Assembly: GCA_902773665.1 (NCBI GenBank)
Contig: CACYFF010000004.1
Coordinates: 50,146-114,145 of the forward strand
Reading direction: 5' to 3'
Length of the DNA: 64,000 bases
Source: an uncultured Eubacteriales bacterium
GTDB lineage: Bacteria > Bacillota > Clostridia > Peptostreptococcales > Anaerovoracaceae
Of the stretch, positions 16,641 to 24,275 are shown piece after piece; positions within the stretch are counted from its first letter, which is position 1, and the number at the start of each line of letters is the position of its first letter. The translations under genes and the position numbers were made by a program. Below the pieces are notes generated by a model. It saw only the letters and a program-made list of their open reading frames with translations. It was not told where the DNA came from and searched no databases.

Positions 16641-17198
16641 CTCAATAAAATGGTGGACGCCTTCCTGGCGTCCGGGCAGAACTATTTCGATACCGCCTGG
16701 ACATACATGGACGGGGAGAGCGATTCCGTCCAGAGCCGCAAATGCCTGGAAGTAGCGGAGGAGTTCGGCAAAAAGGTGATCGTCATGGAGCCTGTCAAGG
16801 GCGGCATGCTGGCGAATGTGCCGGAGGAAGCCTCGGAGATCCTGGCTCAGGTCGAAGACAATCTGAGCGACTTTGTACCGCTGTCGAAGGCGGAGGATAT
16901 GGCGCTCAAGAAGGCTGCCAGGGTCATCCTCGATAAGACGGCAATCCCCTGCACCGGCTGCAGCTACTGCGTTTCCGGCTGCCCACAGCGGGTGTGGATC
17001 CCCAAATATTTTAAACTGTACAACGAATATGCGGCAAAGCCCGACGACAAATGGAAGGTGCAGCCCGAGTATAAAAAGATGACGGAAGGCCGCGGCGCGG
17101 CGAAGGACTGCATCGGCTGCGGGGCTTGCGAGAGCGTCTGTCCGCAGCATCTGCCCATCATCGAACACCTGAAAAAAGTATCCGAAGCGCTGGATTAG
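16641..17198 (+). pseudogene. Aldo/keto reductase, C-terminal part with two internal deletions
   Basis: Continues the interrupted reductase in frame (KMVDAFLASGQNYFDTAWTYMD). It then jumps from MDGESD to SVQSRKCLEVAEEFGKK. In full-length relatives these segments are about 135 residues apart, with the catalytic Lys/His and barrel strands between. A second gap of about 40-45 residues lies between EEASEILAQ and VEDNLSDFVPL. The C-terminal ferredoxin domain is intact: CTGCSYCVSGCP and CIGCGACESVCPQH for two 4Fe-4S clusters. Full-length relatives have about 375-390 residues. Both deletions keep the frame, but the enzyme core is gone. A stand-alone ferredoxin-like product cannot be excluded. Confidence 0.8.
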
Positions 17199-17207
17199 GA
17201 GGCAAAC

Positions 17208-17762
17208 ATGTACACACCGACACTGGAAGAAGCGAGAAAGTTAATGGAAGAGCATAATCAGGAGGCGTTCCATCGCCACCATGCGGAGACGGTCTCCGGG
17301 GTCATGGGCTACTTCGCAAAGGAGTATGACCCGGAGAACGAGGAATTCTGGCGCTGCGTGGGCATGCTCCACGACCTGGATTTCGAGGAATTCCCCGAGG
17401 AGCACTGCGTCAAGGAGATGCAGTGGATGGAGGAGATGGATTTTAACCCGGCCATGACCCGGGCCATCGTCGCCCACGGCTGGGGTCTGACGGGTGCGCC
17501 GTACGAACCGGAGAGCCAGATGGAAAAGCTGCTCTTCGCCACCGACGAACTGACAGGCCTCATCGGCGCGGCTGCCCTGATGCGTCCCTCCAAGTCCTGC
17601 GCGGACATGGAACTCAAGTCCCTGAAGAAGAAATACAAGGACAAGAAGTTCGCCGCCGGCTGCAGCCGGGAAGTCATCCAGCAGGGCGCCGAGATGCTCG
17701 GCTGGGAGCTGGACGAGCTGCTCCAGAAGACCCTGGATGCGATGAAGAGTCTTGAAATCTAA
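17208..17762 (+). CDS. HD-domain hydrolase
   Basis: 184-residue HD/HDIG protein, a predicted metal-dependent phosphohydrolase. The metal site is visible as His24/His25 in FHRHHAETV, the HD dyad in VGMLHDLDFEEFP, a histidine in RAIVAHGWG and the terminal Asp in LFATDELTG. AGGAGG lies upstream of the ATG. It sits 9 bases after the reductase remnant and may be transcribed with it. The substrate is unknown. The T-box leader of serS follows directly. Confidence 0.8.
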   Translation: MYTPTLEEARKLMEEHNQEAFHRHHAETVSGVMGYFAKEYDPENEEFWRCVGMLHDLDFEEFPEEHCVKEMQWMEEMDFNPAMTRAIVAHGWGLTGAPYEPESQMEKLLFATDELTGLIGAAALMRPSKSCADMELKSLKKKYKDKKFAAGCSREVIQQGAEMLGWELDELLQKTLDAMKSLEI

Positions 17763-17778
17763 AAAGAGCGGATATATA

Positions 17779-18018
17779 ATAAAATATCGGCGATGACGAA
17801 AACTTCGGTATCCGAAGCCCTGCAGAGAGCCTGCGGCCGGTGCGAGCAGGCGGGATAAGATGCCTTTCCACTTTCCGAGCCGCCCGCGAGGAGCGGGAGG
17901 GTCGCGCCCTTTACAGCGCGGGACGAGTGGCCGGGTCACCCCGAAGGGACCCCGGCAATTTGGGTGGCAACGCGGAGTCTTCCGTCCCAAGCAGCAATGT
18001 GGGTCGGAAGACCTTTTT
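17779..18018 (+). promoter_or_regulatory. T-box riboswitch upstream of serS
   Basis: Stem I is recognisable from the GA-rich AGAGAGCC...GGTGCGAGCAGG part (17823-17850). A likely serine specifier UCC lies at 17867-17869. The conserved T-box GGTGGCAACGCGGA is at 17963-17976. A terminator hairpin follows, with arms 17977-17988 and 18001-18012 (GTCTTCCGTCCC / GGGTCGGAAGAC) and T5 after it. Uncharged tRNA-Ser is expected to stabilise the antiterminator and switch serS on. Confidence 0.92.
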
Positions 18019-18032
18019 ATTAGGAGGAGAGC

Positions 18033-19322
18033 ATGTTAGACATCAAATTTGTAAGAGCAAACCCCGAAGCCGTAAAGGAGAACATCAAGAAGAAGTTCCA
18101 GGATGAGAAGCTGCCCATGGTGGACGAAGTCATCGCCATGGACGAGGAACTCAGAGCGGCCAAGACCCGCGGCGACGAGCTGAGAGCCAACCGCAACAGC
18201 GTGTCCAAGCAGATCGGCCAGCTGATGAAGGCCGGCAAGAAGGACGAGGCGGAAGAGGCCAAGAAGAAGGTCACCGAGATGGCCGACGAGCTGGCAGCCC
18301 TGGAAAAGAAGGAAGAAGAACTGGCTGCTGAGATCAACCAGCGCATGATGGTCATCCCGCAGATGATCGACCCCTCCGTGCCCATCGGCAAGGACGACTC
18401 CGAAAACGTGGAACTCGAAAAGTTCGGCGAACCCGTCGTTCCCGAATGGGAGATCCCTTATCATATCGACATTATGGAAAGCCTGGCCGGCGTGGATCTG
18501 GACAGCGCCAGAAGAACCTCTGGCAACGGCTTCTACTATCTGAAGGGCGACGTGGCCAGACTGCACTCCAGCATCCTGAGCTATGCACGCGACTTCATGA
18601 TCAACAAGGGATTCGAGTACTTCATCCCGCCCTTCATGATCCACGGCGACGTGGTAAAGGGCGTTATGTCCTTCAAGGAAATGGAGAACATGATGTACAA
18701 GATCGAGGGTGAAGACCTCTATCTGATCGGCACTTCCGAACACTCCATGGTCGGACGCTTTATCGGCCAGATACTGGATAAGGATCAGCTGCCCCAGGCC
18801 CTGACGAGCTACAGCCCCTGCTTCCGCAAGGAAGTCGGCGCCCACGGCATCGAGGAGAGAGGCGTCTACCGCATCCACCAGTTCGAGAAGCAGGAGATGG
18901 TCGTCATCTGTGAACCCGAAGATTCCCCCATGTGGTTCGACAAGCTGTGGAACAACACCGTGGAATTCTTCCGCAGCATGGACATCCCCGTACGTACGCT
19001 GGAATGCTGCTCCGGCGACCTGGCAGACCTCAAGGTGAAGTCTCTGGACGTCGAAGCCTGGTCTCCCAGACAGCAGAAATACTTCGAAGTCGGCAGCTGC
19101 TCCAACCTGGGCGATGCGCAGGCCAGACGCCTCGGCATCCGCGTCCGCGACAAGGAGAACGGCAACTACTTCGCTCATACGCTCAACAACACCGTCGTCG
19201 CGCCGCCCAGAATGCTCATCGCGTTCCTGGAGAACCACTATCAGCCGGACGGCACCGTTACCATTCCTGAGGTGCTCTGGCCCTACATGGGCGGTCAGAA
19301 GGTCCTCACCCCGAAGAAATAA
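18033..19322 (+). CDS. serS: Seryl-tRNA synthetase
   Basis: Class II synthetase charging tRNA-Ser, 429 residues. The N-terminal tRNA-binding coiled coil (about 30-105, rich in Lys/Glu) is followed by the catalytic domain. Motif 2 lies in YSPCFRKEVGAHGIEERGVYR and motif 3 in NNTVVAPPRMLIAFLENH. The dimer motif 1 region precedes residue 200. TAGGAGGAGAGC sets the start. Expression is controlled by the T-box leader. The neighbours ptb and an HD protein are not functionally linked in an obvious way. Confidence 0.97.
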   Translation: MLDIKFVRANPEAVKENIKKKFQDEKLPMVDEVIAMDEELRAAKTRGDELRANRNSVSKQIGQLMKAGKKDEAEEAKKKVTEMADELAALEKKEEELAAEINQRMMVIPQMIDPSVPIGKDDSENVELEKFGEPVVPEWEIPYHIDIMESLAGVDLDSARRTSGNGFYYLKGDVARLHSSILSYARDFMINKGFEYFIPPFMIHGDVVKGVMSFKEMENMMYKIEGEDLYLIGTSEHSMVGRFIGQILDKDQLPQALTSYSPCFRKEVGAHGIEERGVYRIHQFEKQEMVVICEPEDSPMWFDKLWNNTVEFFRSMDIPVRTLECCSGDLADLKVKSLDVEAWSPRQQKYFEVGSCSNLGDAQARRLGIRVRDKENGNYFAHTLNNTVVAPPRMLIAFLENHYQPDGTVTIPEVLWPYMGGQKVLTPKK

Positions 19323-19346
19323 GTTATGTGTTAAAAGGTTGGAAAC

Positions 19347-20255
19347 ATGTACAAAAACTTCGTGGAGCTGCTGGAGGCGTATCCGGTAGCGAGCAATAAA
19401 AAGGTGGCGGCGATCTGTGCCCACGAGGACCACGTGATCGAAGCCATGATCGACGTACACCAGCGCTACGACGTGCAGCCCATCCTCATCGGCCACGAGG
19501 ACGAGATCCGCATGCTGCTGGCGAAGCAGAACTGTTTTACAAAATTCCGCATCATAAATGCGGCGACGGACGAGCAGGCCGTGCGCATCGCCATCGATCT
19601 CGTAAAGGCGGGCGAATGCGACGTGCTGTTTAAGGGCCTGATCCAGACCAGCACCATGATGCGGGCCATCGTCAACCACGAGACCGGCATCTGCGAACGG
19701 GGCGTCATGAGCCACATAGCGCTCATGGAGGTCCCGGGGCTGGAGCGGCTGCTGGCGGTCACCGACGCGGCGCTGCTCACCTATCCCACGGTGGAACAGA
19801 AGATGGAGGAAGTGCGCAACGCCGTTAACCTGATGCACGCCATCGGCGTGCCCTGGCCGAAGGTCGCCATGCTGGCCTGCGTCGAGGTGGAAAACCCGAA
19901 GATGCCCGCCTGCGTAGATGCGGCGGAGATCAAGCGGCGCTGGGAAAAGGGCGAGATGCCCATGTGCATCGTGGAAGGCCCGATCTCCTACGACCTCGCC
20001 ATGGTGCCGCAGGCGGCGGTAACGAAGCGCTATATGAGCCCGGTGGCGGGCCAGGCGGATATCCTGGTGGCCCCGGACATCCAGGCGGGCAACCTCCTGG
20101 TAAAGAGCCTGATGTACACGGCGAAAGCGGTGCTGGCGGGCCTGGTGGTGGGGGCATCTGTCCCCGTCATCCTCACGTCGCGCTCCTCCCCCGTCGTGGA
20201 CAAATCCCTGTCCATCGCCATCGCAGCGGCGCTGGATCCGAAGGTACTGAGGTAG
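19347..20255 (+). CDS. ptb: Phosphate butyryltransferase (phosphate acyltransferase family)
   Basis: 302 residues of the Pta/Ptb family, which exchanges CoA for phosphate on short acyl-CoA. The sequence has the family's conserved DVLFKGLIQTSTMM and PGLERLLAVTDAALLTYPT. The C-terminal signature DILVAPDIQAGNLLVKSL is also present. The length and the absence of an N-terminal extension fit Ptb rather than the longer Pta. It probably links butyryl-CoA from fermentation to butyryl phosphate and then ATP. A butyrate kinase gene is not in the window. It starts 25 bases after serS. Confidence 0.85.
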   Translation: MYKNFVELLEAYPVASNKKVAAICAHEDHVIEAMIDVHQRYDVQPILIGHEDEIRMLLAKQNCFTKFRIINAATDEQAVRIAIDLVKAGECDVLFKGLIQTSTMMRAIVNHETGICERGVMSHIALMEVPGLERLLAVTDAALLTYPTVEQKMEEVRNAVNLMHAIGVPWPKVAMLACVEVENPKMPACVDAAEIKRRWEKGEMPMCIVEGPISYDLAMVPQAAVTKRYMSPVAGQADILVAPDIQAGNLLVKSLMYTAKAVLAGLVVGASVPVILTSRSSPVVDKSLSIAIAAALDPKVLR

Positions 20256-20260
20256 CAATT

Positions 20261-20788
20261 ATGGAAGACAAATTAAAACAGCTGTATCTGGCGATGTGGA
20301 AGTGGGACGAAGGCGACGCGCAGCTCATCCAGCACTTCGCGAAAGTGCACAGTTTTGCGCGGCTCATCGGCACCTGTGAAGGCCTGGCCGCGGACACCCT
20401 GTACCTGCTCGAGACCGAGGCGCTGCTCCACGACATCGGCATCATTCCCGCCCGCAAGGAATTCGGCCAGGGGAGCGGTAAGTTCCAGGAAAAGGTGAGC
20501 GATCCCCTCGTCCGGGACATGCTGGGCAAGCTGGGGTTTGACCCCGCCATCATCGACCGGGCCGCCTACGTCGTGAGCCATCACCACACCTACGAAGGGA
20601 TCGACGGACCGGATTATCAGATCCTGGTGGAAGCGGATTTCCTCGTAAATCTGTTCGAAGAGGATTCGCCGAAAGAGGCGGTCGAGGCCGCCTGCCGGAA
20701 TATCTTTAAGACCGAAACGGGCAAAGAACTGCTGGAGCAGATGTTCCTGAAGGAGCCTCCTGCGTTCGTAAAAAAGGTGCGCACCTGA
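20261..20788 (+). CDS. HD-domain protein
   Basis: 175-residue HD-family protein. The motifs seen are HSFARLIG near the N-terminus, EALLHDIGIIPARKEFG, and VVSHHHTYEG, with Asp in VEADFLVNLF. This pattern is close to small HD hydrolases of Clostridia that act on nucleotides or phosphate esters. The ATG at 20261 lies 5 bases after the ptb stop, with GAGGT upstream. The frame is open further upstream, but that part shadows ptb. The substrate is unknown. Confidence 0.78.
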   Translation: MEDKLKQLYLAMWKWDEGDAQLIQHFAKVHSFARLIGTCEGLAADTLYLLETEALLHDIGIIPARKEFGQGSGKFQEKVSDPLVRDMLGKLGFDPAIIDRAAYVVSHHHTYEGIDGPDYQILVEADFLVNLFEEDSPKEAVEAACRNIFKTETGKELLEQMFLKEPPAFVKKVRT

Positions 20789-20818
20789 TCGTTCAAAACC
20801 GATAAACCATAAGTTTTC

Positions 20819-20849
20819 AATGACTGCCGGAAACGGCAGTCATTTTTTT
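20819..20849 (+). terminator. Intrinsic terminator after the HD gene
   Basis: ATGACTGCCG-GAAA-CGGCAGTCAT followed by T7; a near-perfect stem with a stable tetraloop. It ends the serS-ptb-HD unit. Confidence 0.92.
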
Positions 20850-20969
20850 CATCAACTGTTGAATTGTAATATTATTACCGTGTGTAGTAATTCTTTTAAG
20901 TATATGATAAAATAATTTTTATCTTAACTGTGTAATTTCTTGAATGCCTCATAGTGAAGGAGACGGGAT

Positions 20970-22706
20970 ATGAAAACGATCGCAGTACCCGAACTGAAAC
21001 CGATCAGAGAGGTACCTTTATATAGCGATTTCCGGGCGTTGATCAACGGCTGCGCCGACCGCTTCGGAGACGATATCGCATTTCAGATCAAGATCCGCAA
21101 AGAGACGAAGACGGCGCCGGCGGAATACCGCACCCGCTCGTTTATCGAAGTAAAGAAGGACGTCGACGCCCTGGGCGCCGCATGGCTGCGCCGCGGCATG
21201 GCCGGCAAGCGCCTGGCCATCATCGGCAAGAACCGCTACGAGTGGATCCTGGGTTATTGGGCTCACCTGTGCGGCCTCGGCATTGCCGTGCCCCTGGATA
21301 AGGATCTGCCTCAGGAAGAACTGGAGCAGTCTCTGCGCAAGGCGAAGGCGGATGCGCTGTATTTCGACCTTGCCCATATGCCTTTGGTGGATGCCTTAAA
21401 GCAAAAACCGGAATTTGCGCACCTGCAGTATTACTGCATGGACGATGTGGCGGGGTTCGACAGCACGGAGAAGCTGCTGGCGGAGGGTGCCGCGGACTGC
21501 GTGGCGCAGACGGAATACCGCAGCCTGCCCGTGGATGGCAAAGCTCTCGCGGTCATCCTGTTTACGTCCGGCACCTCCGGCCTGGCCAAGGCGGTGCAGC
21601 TCTCCCAGTTCAACATGACCCATAACATCTGGTCCGTGCTTTCCGCGGAGGACCTGCGCCACGGCGACGTCAACATGGCGTTCCTGCCCTATCACCACAC
21701 GTTCGGTTCCACCGGCCAGACCATGATGTACGCGGCGGGCATGAAGTCTGTCTACTGCGACGGCTTAAAATACATCCAGAAGAACATCGTGGAATACAAG
21801 GTGAGCGTCTTCATCTGCGTGCCGCTCCTGATCGAAGCCATCTACAAGCGCATCATGGCGGAGGTGGAAAAGCAGGGCAAGATGAAGAAGCTGAAAGCGG
21901 GCCTCAAGATCTCCAACGCGCTGCGAAAAGTAGGCGTCGACAAACGCCGCAGCCTGTTCTCCGAGATCCACGAAAAGCTGGGCGGCGGCCTGCGCTACAT
22001 CGTGTCCGGCGCGTCTCCCTTAGATCCGAAGGTGGAACAGGGCTTTATCGACATGGGCATCATGGTGGTGCAGGGCTACGGCATGACGGAGACCTCTCCG
22101 GTGCTGGCGGGCGAGAATCCGGGCCACGTAAGACCGGGTTCCATCGGACATTCGATGCCCGGCGTAAAGCTCCGCATCGAAGACCCCAACGAAGACGGCA
22201 TCGGCGAACTGACGGCCCAGGGCCCCAATGTGATGCTCGGCTATTACGAGAACGAAGAGGCGACCGCCGAGATCTTCGAAGGCGGCTGGCTGCACACCGG
22301 CGATCTCGCCAGCGTGGACAAGGACGGCTACCTTACCATCCGCGGCCGCAAGAAGAACGTCATCGTGCTGAAGAACGGCAAGAACGTTTACCCCGAGGAG
22401 ATCGAGCTGCTGGTGGACAATCTGCCCTACGTAACGGAGTGCCTGGTGTTCGGCGAACCCCGGACGAAGGACGGCGACCATAAGGACCTCGTGCTGTCCG
22501 TGCGCATGGTGTACGACCCGCAGCGCATGAAGGAAACGCGGGGCGCGGTGACCCCAGAGCAGATCGAGGCGGCTGCAGAGGCGGATATCGAAGCCATCAA
22601 TGGCAAAGTACCGCACTACAAGCGCATCTACCGCCGCTATCTTACGACGGAGCCCATGGAAAAGACGACGACGGGCAAGGTAAAGCGGTACAAGCAGAAT
22701 TTGTAG
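20970..22706 (+). CDS. AMP-forming acyl-CoA synthetase
   Basis: 578-residue member of the ANL superfamily that activates a carboxylic acid to acyl-CoA via an acyl-AMP. The ATP-binding P-loop is ILFTSGTSGLAKAV. The aromatic/adenine region is MVVQGYGMTETSPVLAGEN, the ribose-contacting motif is GWLHTGDLASVDKDGYL, and the hinge follows in IRGRKKNVIVLKNGKNVYP. A C-terminal lysine is in TTTGKVKRYK. The closest resemblance is to long-chain fatty acid-CoA ligases. It has an AAGGAGA site and probably its own promoter in the AT-rich 120 bases upstream. Confidence 0.88.
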   Translation: MKTIAVPELKPIREVPLYSDFRALINGCADRFGDDIAFQIKIRKETKTAPAEYRTRSFIEVKKDVDALGAAWLRRGMAGKRLAIIGKNRYEWILGYWAHLCGLGIAVPLDKDLPQEELEQSLRKAKADALYFDLAHMPLVDALKQKPEFAHLQYYCMDDVAGFDSTEKLLAEGAADCVAQTEYRSLPVDGKALAVILFTSGTSGLAKAVQLSQFNMTHNIWSVLSAEDLRHGDVNMAFLPYHHTFGSTGQTMMYAAGMKSVYCDGLKYIQKNIVEYKVSVFICVPLLIEAIYKRIMAEVEKQGKMKKLKAGLKISNALRKVGVDKRRSLFSEIHEKLGGGLRYIVSGASPLDPKVEQGFIDMGIMVVQGYGMTETSPVLAGENPGHVRPGSIGHSMPGVKLRIEDPNEDGIGELTAQGPNVMLGYYENEEATAEIFEGGWLHTGDLASVDKDGYLTIRGRKKNVIVLKNGKNVYPEEIELLVDNLPYVTECLVFGEPRTKDGDHKDLVLSVRMVYDPQRMKETRGAVTPEQIEAAAEADIEAINGKVPHYKRIYRRYLTTEPMEKTTTGKVKRYKQNL

Positions 22707-22730
22707 AAAGGCGCCGCCCTGTGTTACAAT
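22701..22730 (+). promoter_or_regulatory. Promoter of the GntR gene giving a likely leaderless transcript
   Basis: TTGTAG (22701-22706) and TACAAT (22725-22730) have an 18-base spacer. The -10 ends only 6 bases before the ATG at 22737, and there is no ribosome binding site between them. Transcription would begin at or next to the start codon. Confidence 0.5.
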
Positions 22731-22736
22731 ACCCGT

Positions 22737-23375
22737 ATGAACAAGATCACACCTGCCGATAAGGTATATAACTATATCAAAGAACAGATTGTCACCCGCA
22801 GGCTTTACCCCGGCACCCGCATTATCGAAGAAGATGTCGTGGAGGCTGTAGGGGTCAGCCGCACGCCGATCCGCACCGCCCTGTCCCGCCTGGCCCACGA
22901 CGGCCTGATTGAGCAGATCCCCAACCGGGGCAGTTATGTGACGAAGCCGACGGAAGAGGATTTCCGCAGCGTATTCGAAGCGCGCAAACTGGTGGAGACC
23001 GCGGCGTTCCGCAAGGCGCTGCGCGCGCATACGGAAGGGACTGTCGAACTGCTGAAGGAGAATCTCGCGAAGCAGGAAGCGCTGGAGAAGCGTTTCGACC
23101 TGAACGAATACGTCTCCCTGAACCGCACATTCCATCTGCTGCTTACCCGCGACGCAGGGAATCCCTATTACGAAAAGTATCTGGACGAGCTGTACAACCG
23201 GATCTCCACCTACCTGCTGTTCTGGGACACGTCCGCAGACAACAGCCGCTCGCTGTGTTCGCATAAACGCATGTTCGAGGCGTTCTGCGAACAGGACGAG
23301 GAGAAAGGCGTCGAAGCGCTGCTCGAGGATATCAGTCTTGGCGAAGGCGATATCAAAAAATCCAGAGGTCTGTAA
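22737..23375 (+). CDS. GntR-family transcriptional regulator with FCD domain
   Basis: 212-residue regulator. The N-terminal winged helix reads KVYNYIKEQIVTRRLYPGTR then EDVVEAVGVSRTPIRTALSRL. The C-terminal FCD ligand domain is all-helical, with metal-type histidines in LNRTFHLLLTRD and SHKRMFEAF. FCD regulators usually respond to organic or amino acids. It lies upstream of the racemase/alanine dehydrogenase pair and near a TTTTGTATACAAAA palindrome, its probable operator. There is no ribosome binding site. A terminator follows at 23385. Confidence 0.88.
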   Translation: MNKITPADKVYNYIKEQIVTRRLYPGTRIIEEDVVEAVGVSRTPIRTALSRLAHDGLIEQIPNRGSYVTKPTEEDFRSVFEARKLVETAAFRKALRAHTEGTVELLKENLAKQEALEKRFDLNEYVSLNRTFHLLLTRDAGNPYYEKYLDELYNRISTYLLFWDTSADNSRSLCSHKRMFEAFCEQDEEKGVEALLEDISLGEGDIKKSRGL

Positions 23376-23384
23376 ACGCATCTG

Positions 23385-23409
23385 CCCGCCGCATGCCGGC
23401 GGGTTTTTT
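23385..23409 (+). terminator. Intrinsic terminator after the GntR gene
   Basis: CCCGCCG / CGGCGGG stem with a 5-base loop followed by T6. Confidence 0.88.
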
Positions 23410-23437
23410 CATGTCCCGGAGGACGTGCGCATCAAAC

Positions 23438-23451
23438 TTTTGTATACAAAA
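23438..23451. promoter_or_regulatory. Palindromic operator candidate TTTTGTATACAAAA
   Basis: Perfect 14-base palindrome 13 bases upstream of the -35 (TTGACT, 23465-23470) of the racemase gene. It has the core TTGTATACAA, also present at 1224-1235. The GntR/FCD gene next door is the most likely binder. Confidence 0.6.
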
Positions 23452-23464
23452 TTGTATTTATTTC

Positions 23465-23496
23465 TTGACTTTTCCTCTGACCCATTTCATCATTAA
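23465..23496 (+). promoter_or_regulatory. Promoter candidate of the racemase-ald operon
   Basis: TTGACT is followed after about 17-20 bases by an AT-rich CATCATTAAAG segment that may serve as -10. The -35 is good and the -10 is weak, consistent with a regulated promoter. Confidence 0.4.
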
Positions 23497-23528
23497 AGTG
23501 TAGAGAAGTCTTTTAGGAGGTGTTACCA

Positions 23529-24257
23529 ATGGATATGAGTAAACCCAGGATCGGCATCCTTCGCTGGGAAGGCGGCAAGGTTCCCGAAGGACTGATGCAA
23601 CTGGAACGCATGACCGGCAACAGCACGAATCCCGCGTCCTATCCCTTCCCTGTCAAGATGGTGGAGGTCAAAGGCGCGACCACGGAAACCGTCATCATCC
23701 ACCCCAGCAGAGAAGTGCTGTCCCGCATGATCGAGATCGTCAAGGAGATGGAAAAAGAGGGCATCTGCGCGGTCACGACCAGCTGCGGCTTCAACGCCGT
23801 TTTCCAGAAAGAACTGGCGGAAGCGGTGAACATCCCCGTCTTTACCTCTTCGATCCTGCAGGTGCCGTTCGTGCAGACCATTATCGGCAAGAACCACTCC
23901 GTCGGGATCATCACGGCGAACAAGGGCTCGCTGACCCGCGAGCACATGCGCGCCTGCAACATCACAGATGAGAGCAACCTTTATGTCGTTGGGCTCGAAG
24001 ACTGCAGGGAATGGCGCAAGATCTTCGACGAACCGGACGAACCCTTCGATATGGAAGCCGTCTCCGCGGAGATCCTCGGCGCCATCGCTAAGGGGTTCGA
24101 AGAACATCCCGACACCGCTTTCATCGTTCTGGAATGCACCGATCTTCCGCCCTACGCGAAGCAGATCCGCGAGCGCTTCCACGTGCCTGTGCTGGATGTC
24201 AACACCATGATAGGCTACATGGCATATGCGATCGGTCAGATGAAGATGTACGACTAG
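23529..24257 (+). CDS. Asp/Glu racemase superfamily protein
   Basis: 242 residues. The two cysteines that act as acid/base in cofactor-independent racemases are present as VTTSCGFNAVF (Cys86) and IVLECTDLPPYA (Cys203). The fold order resembles the hydantoin racemase/AroM branch more than MurI. AGGAGG at 23515-23520, 8 bases before the ATG at 23529, decides the start; an in-frame GTG at 23520 overlaps that site. It lies 18 bases upstream of alanine dehydrogenase, so it may supply the L-isomer of an amino acid. The substrate is not known. Confidence 0.78.
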   Translation: MDMSKPRIGILRWEGGKVPEGLMQLERMTGNSTNPASYPFPVKMVEVKGATTETVIIHPSREVLSRMIEIVKEMEKEGICAVTTSCGFNAVFQKELAEAVNIPVFTSSILQVPFVQTIIGKNHSVGIITANKGSLTREHMRACNITDESNLYVVGLEDCREWRKIFDEPDEPFDMEAVSAEILGAIAKGFEEHPDTAFIVLECTDLPPYAKQIRERFHVPVLDVNTMIGYMAYAIGQMKMYD

Positions 24258-24275
24258 TTAAGAAAGGAGAGCACT

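Noticed and set aside
16375..16755. Plus-strand frame over the right border of the insertion
   Set aside because: The other strand there encodes recognisable transposase motifs; the plus frame is their shadow plus part of the reductase in a wrong frame.
19964..20260. Extension of the second HD gene into ptb
   Set aside because: The extension is an alternative frame of ptb. GAGGT and ATG at 20261 start the real protein.
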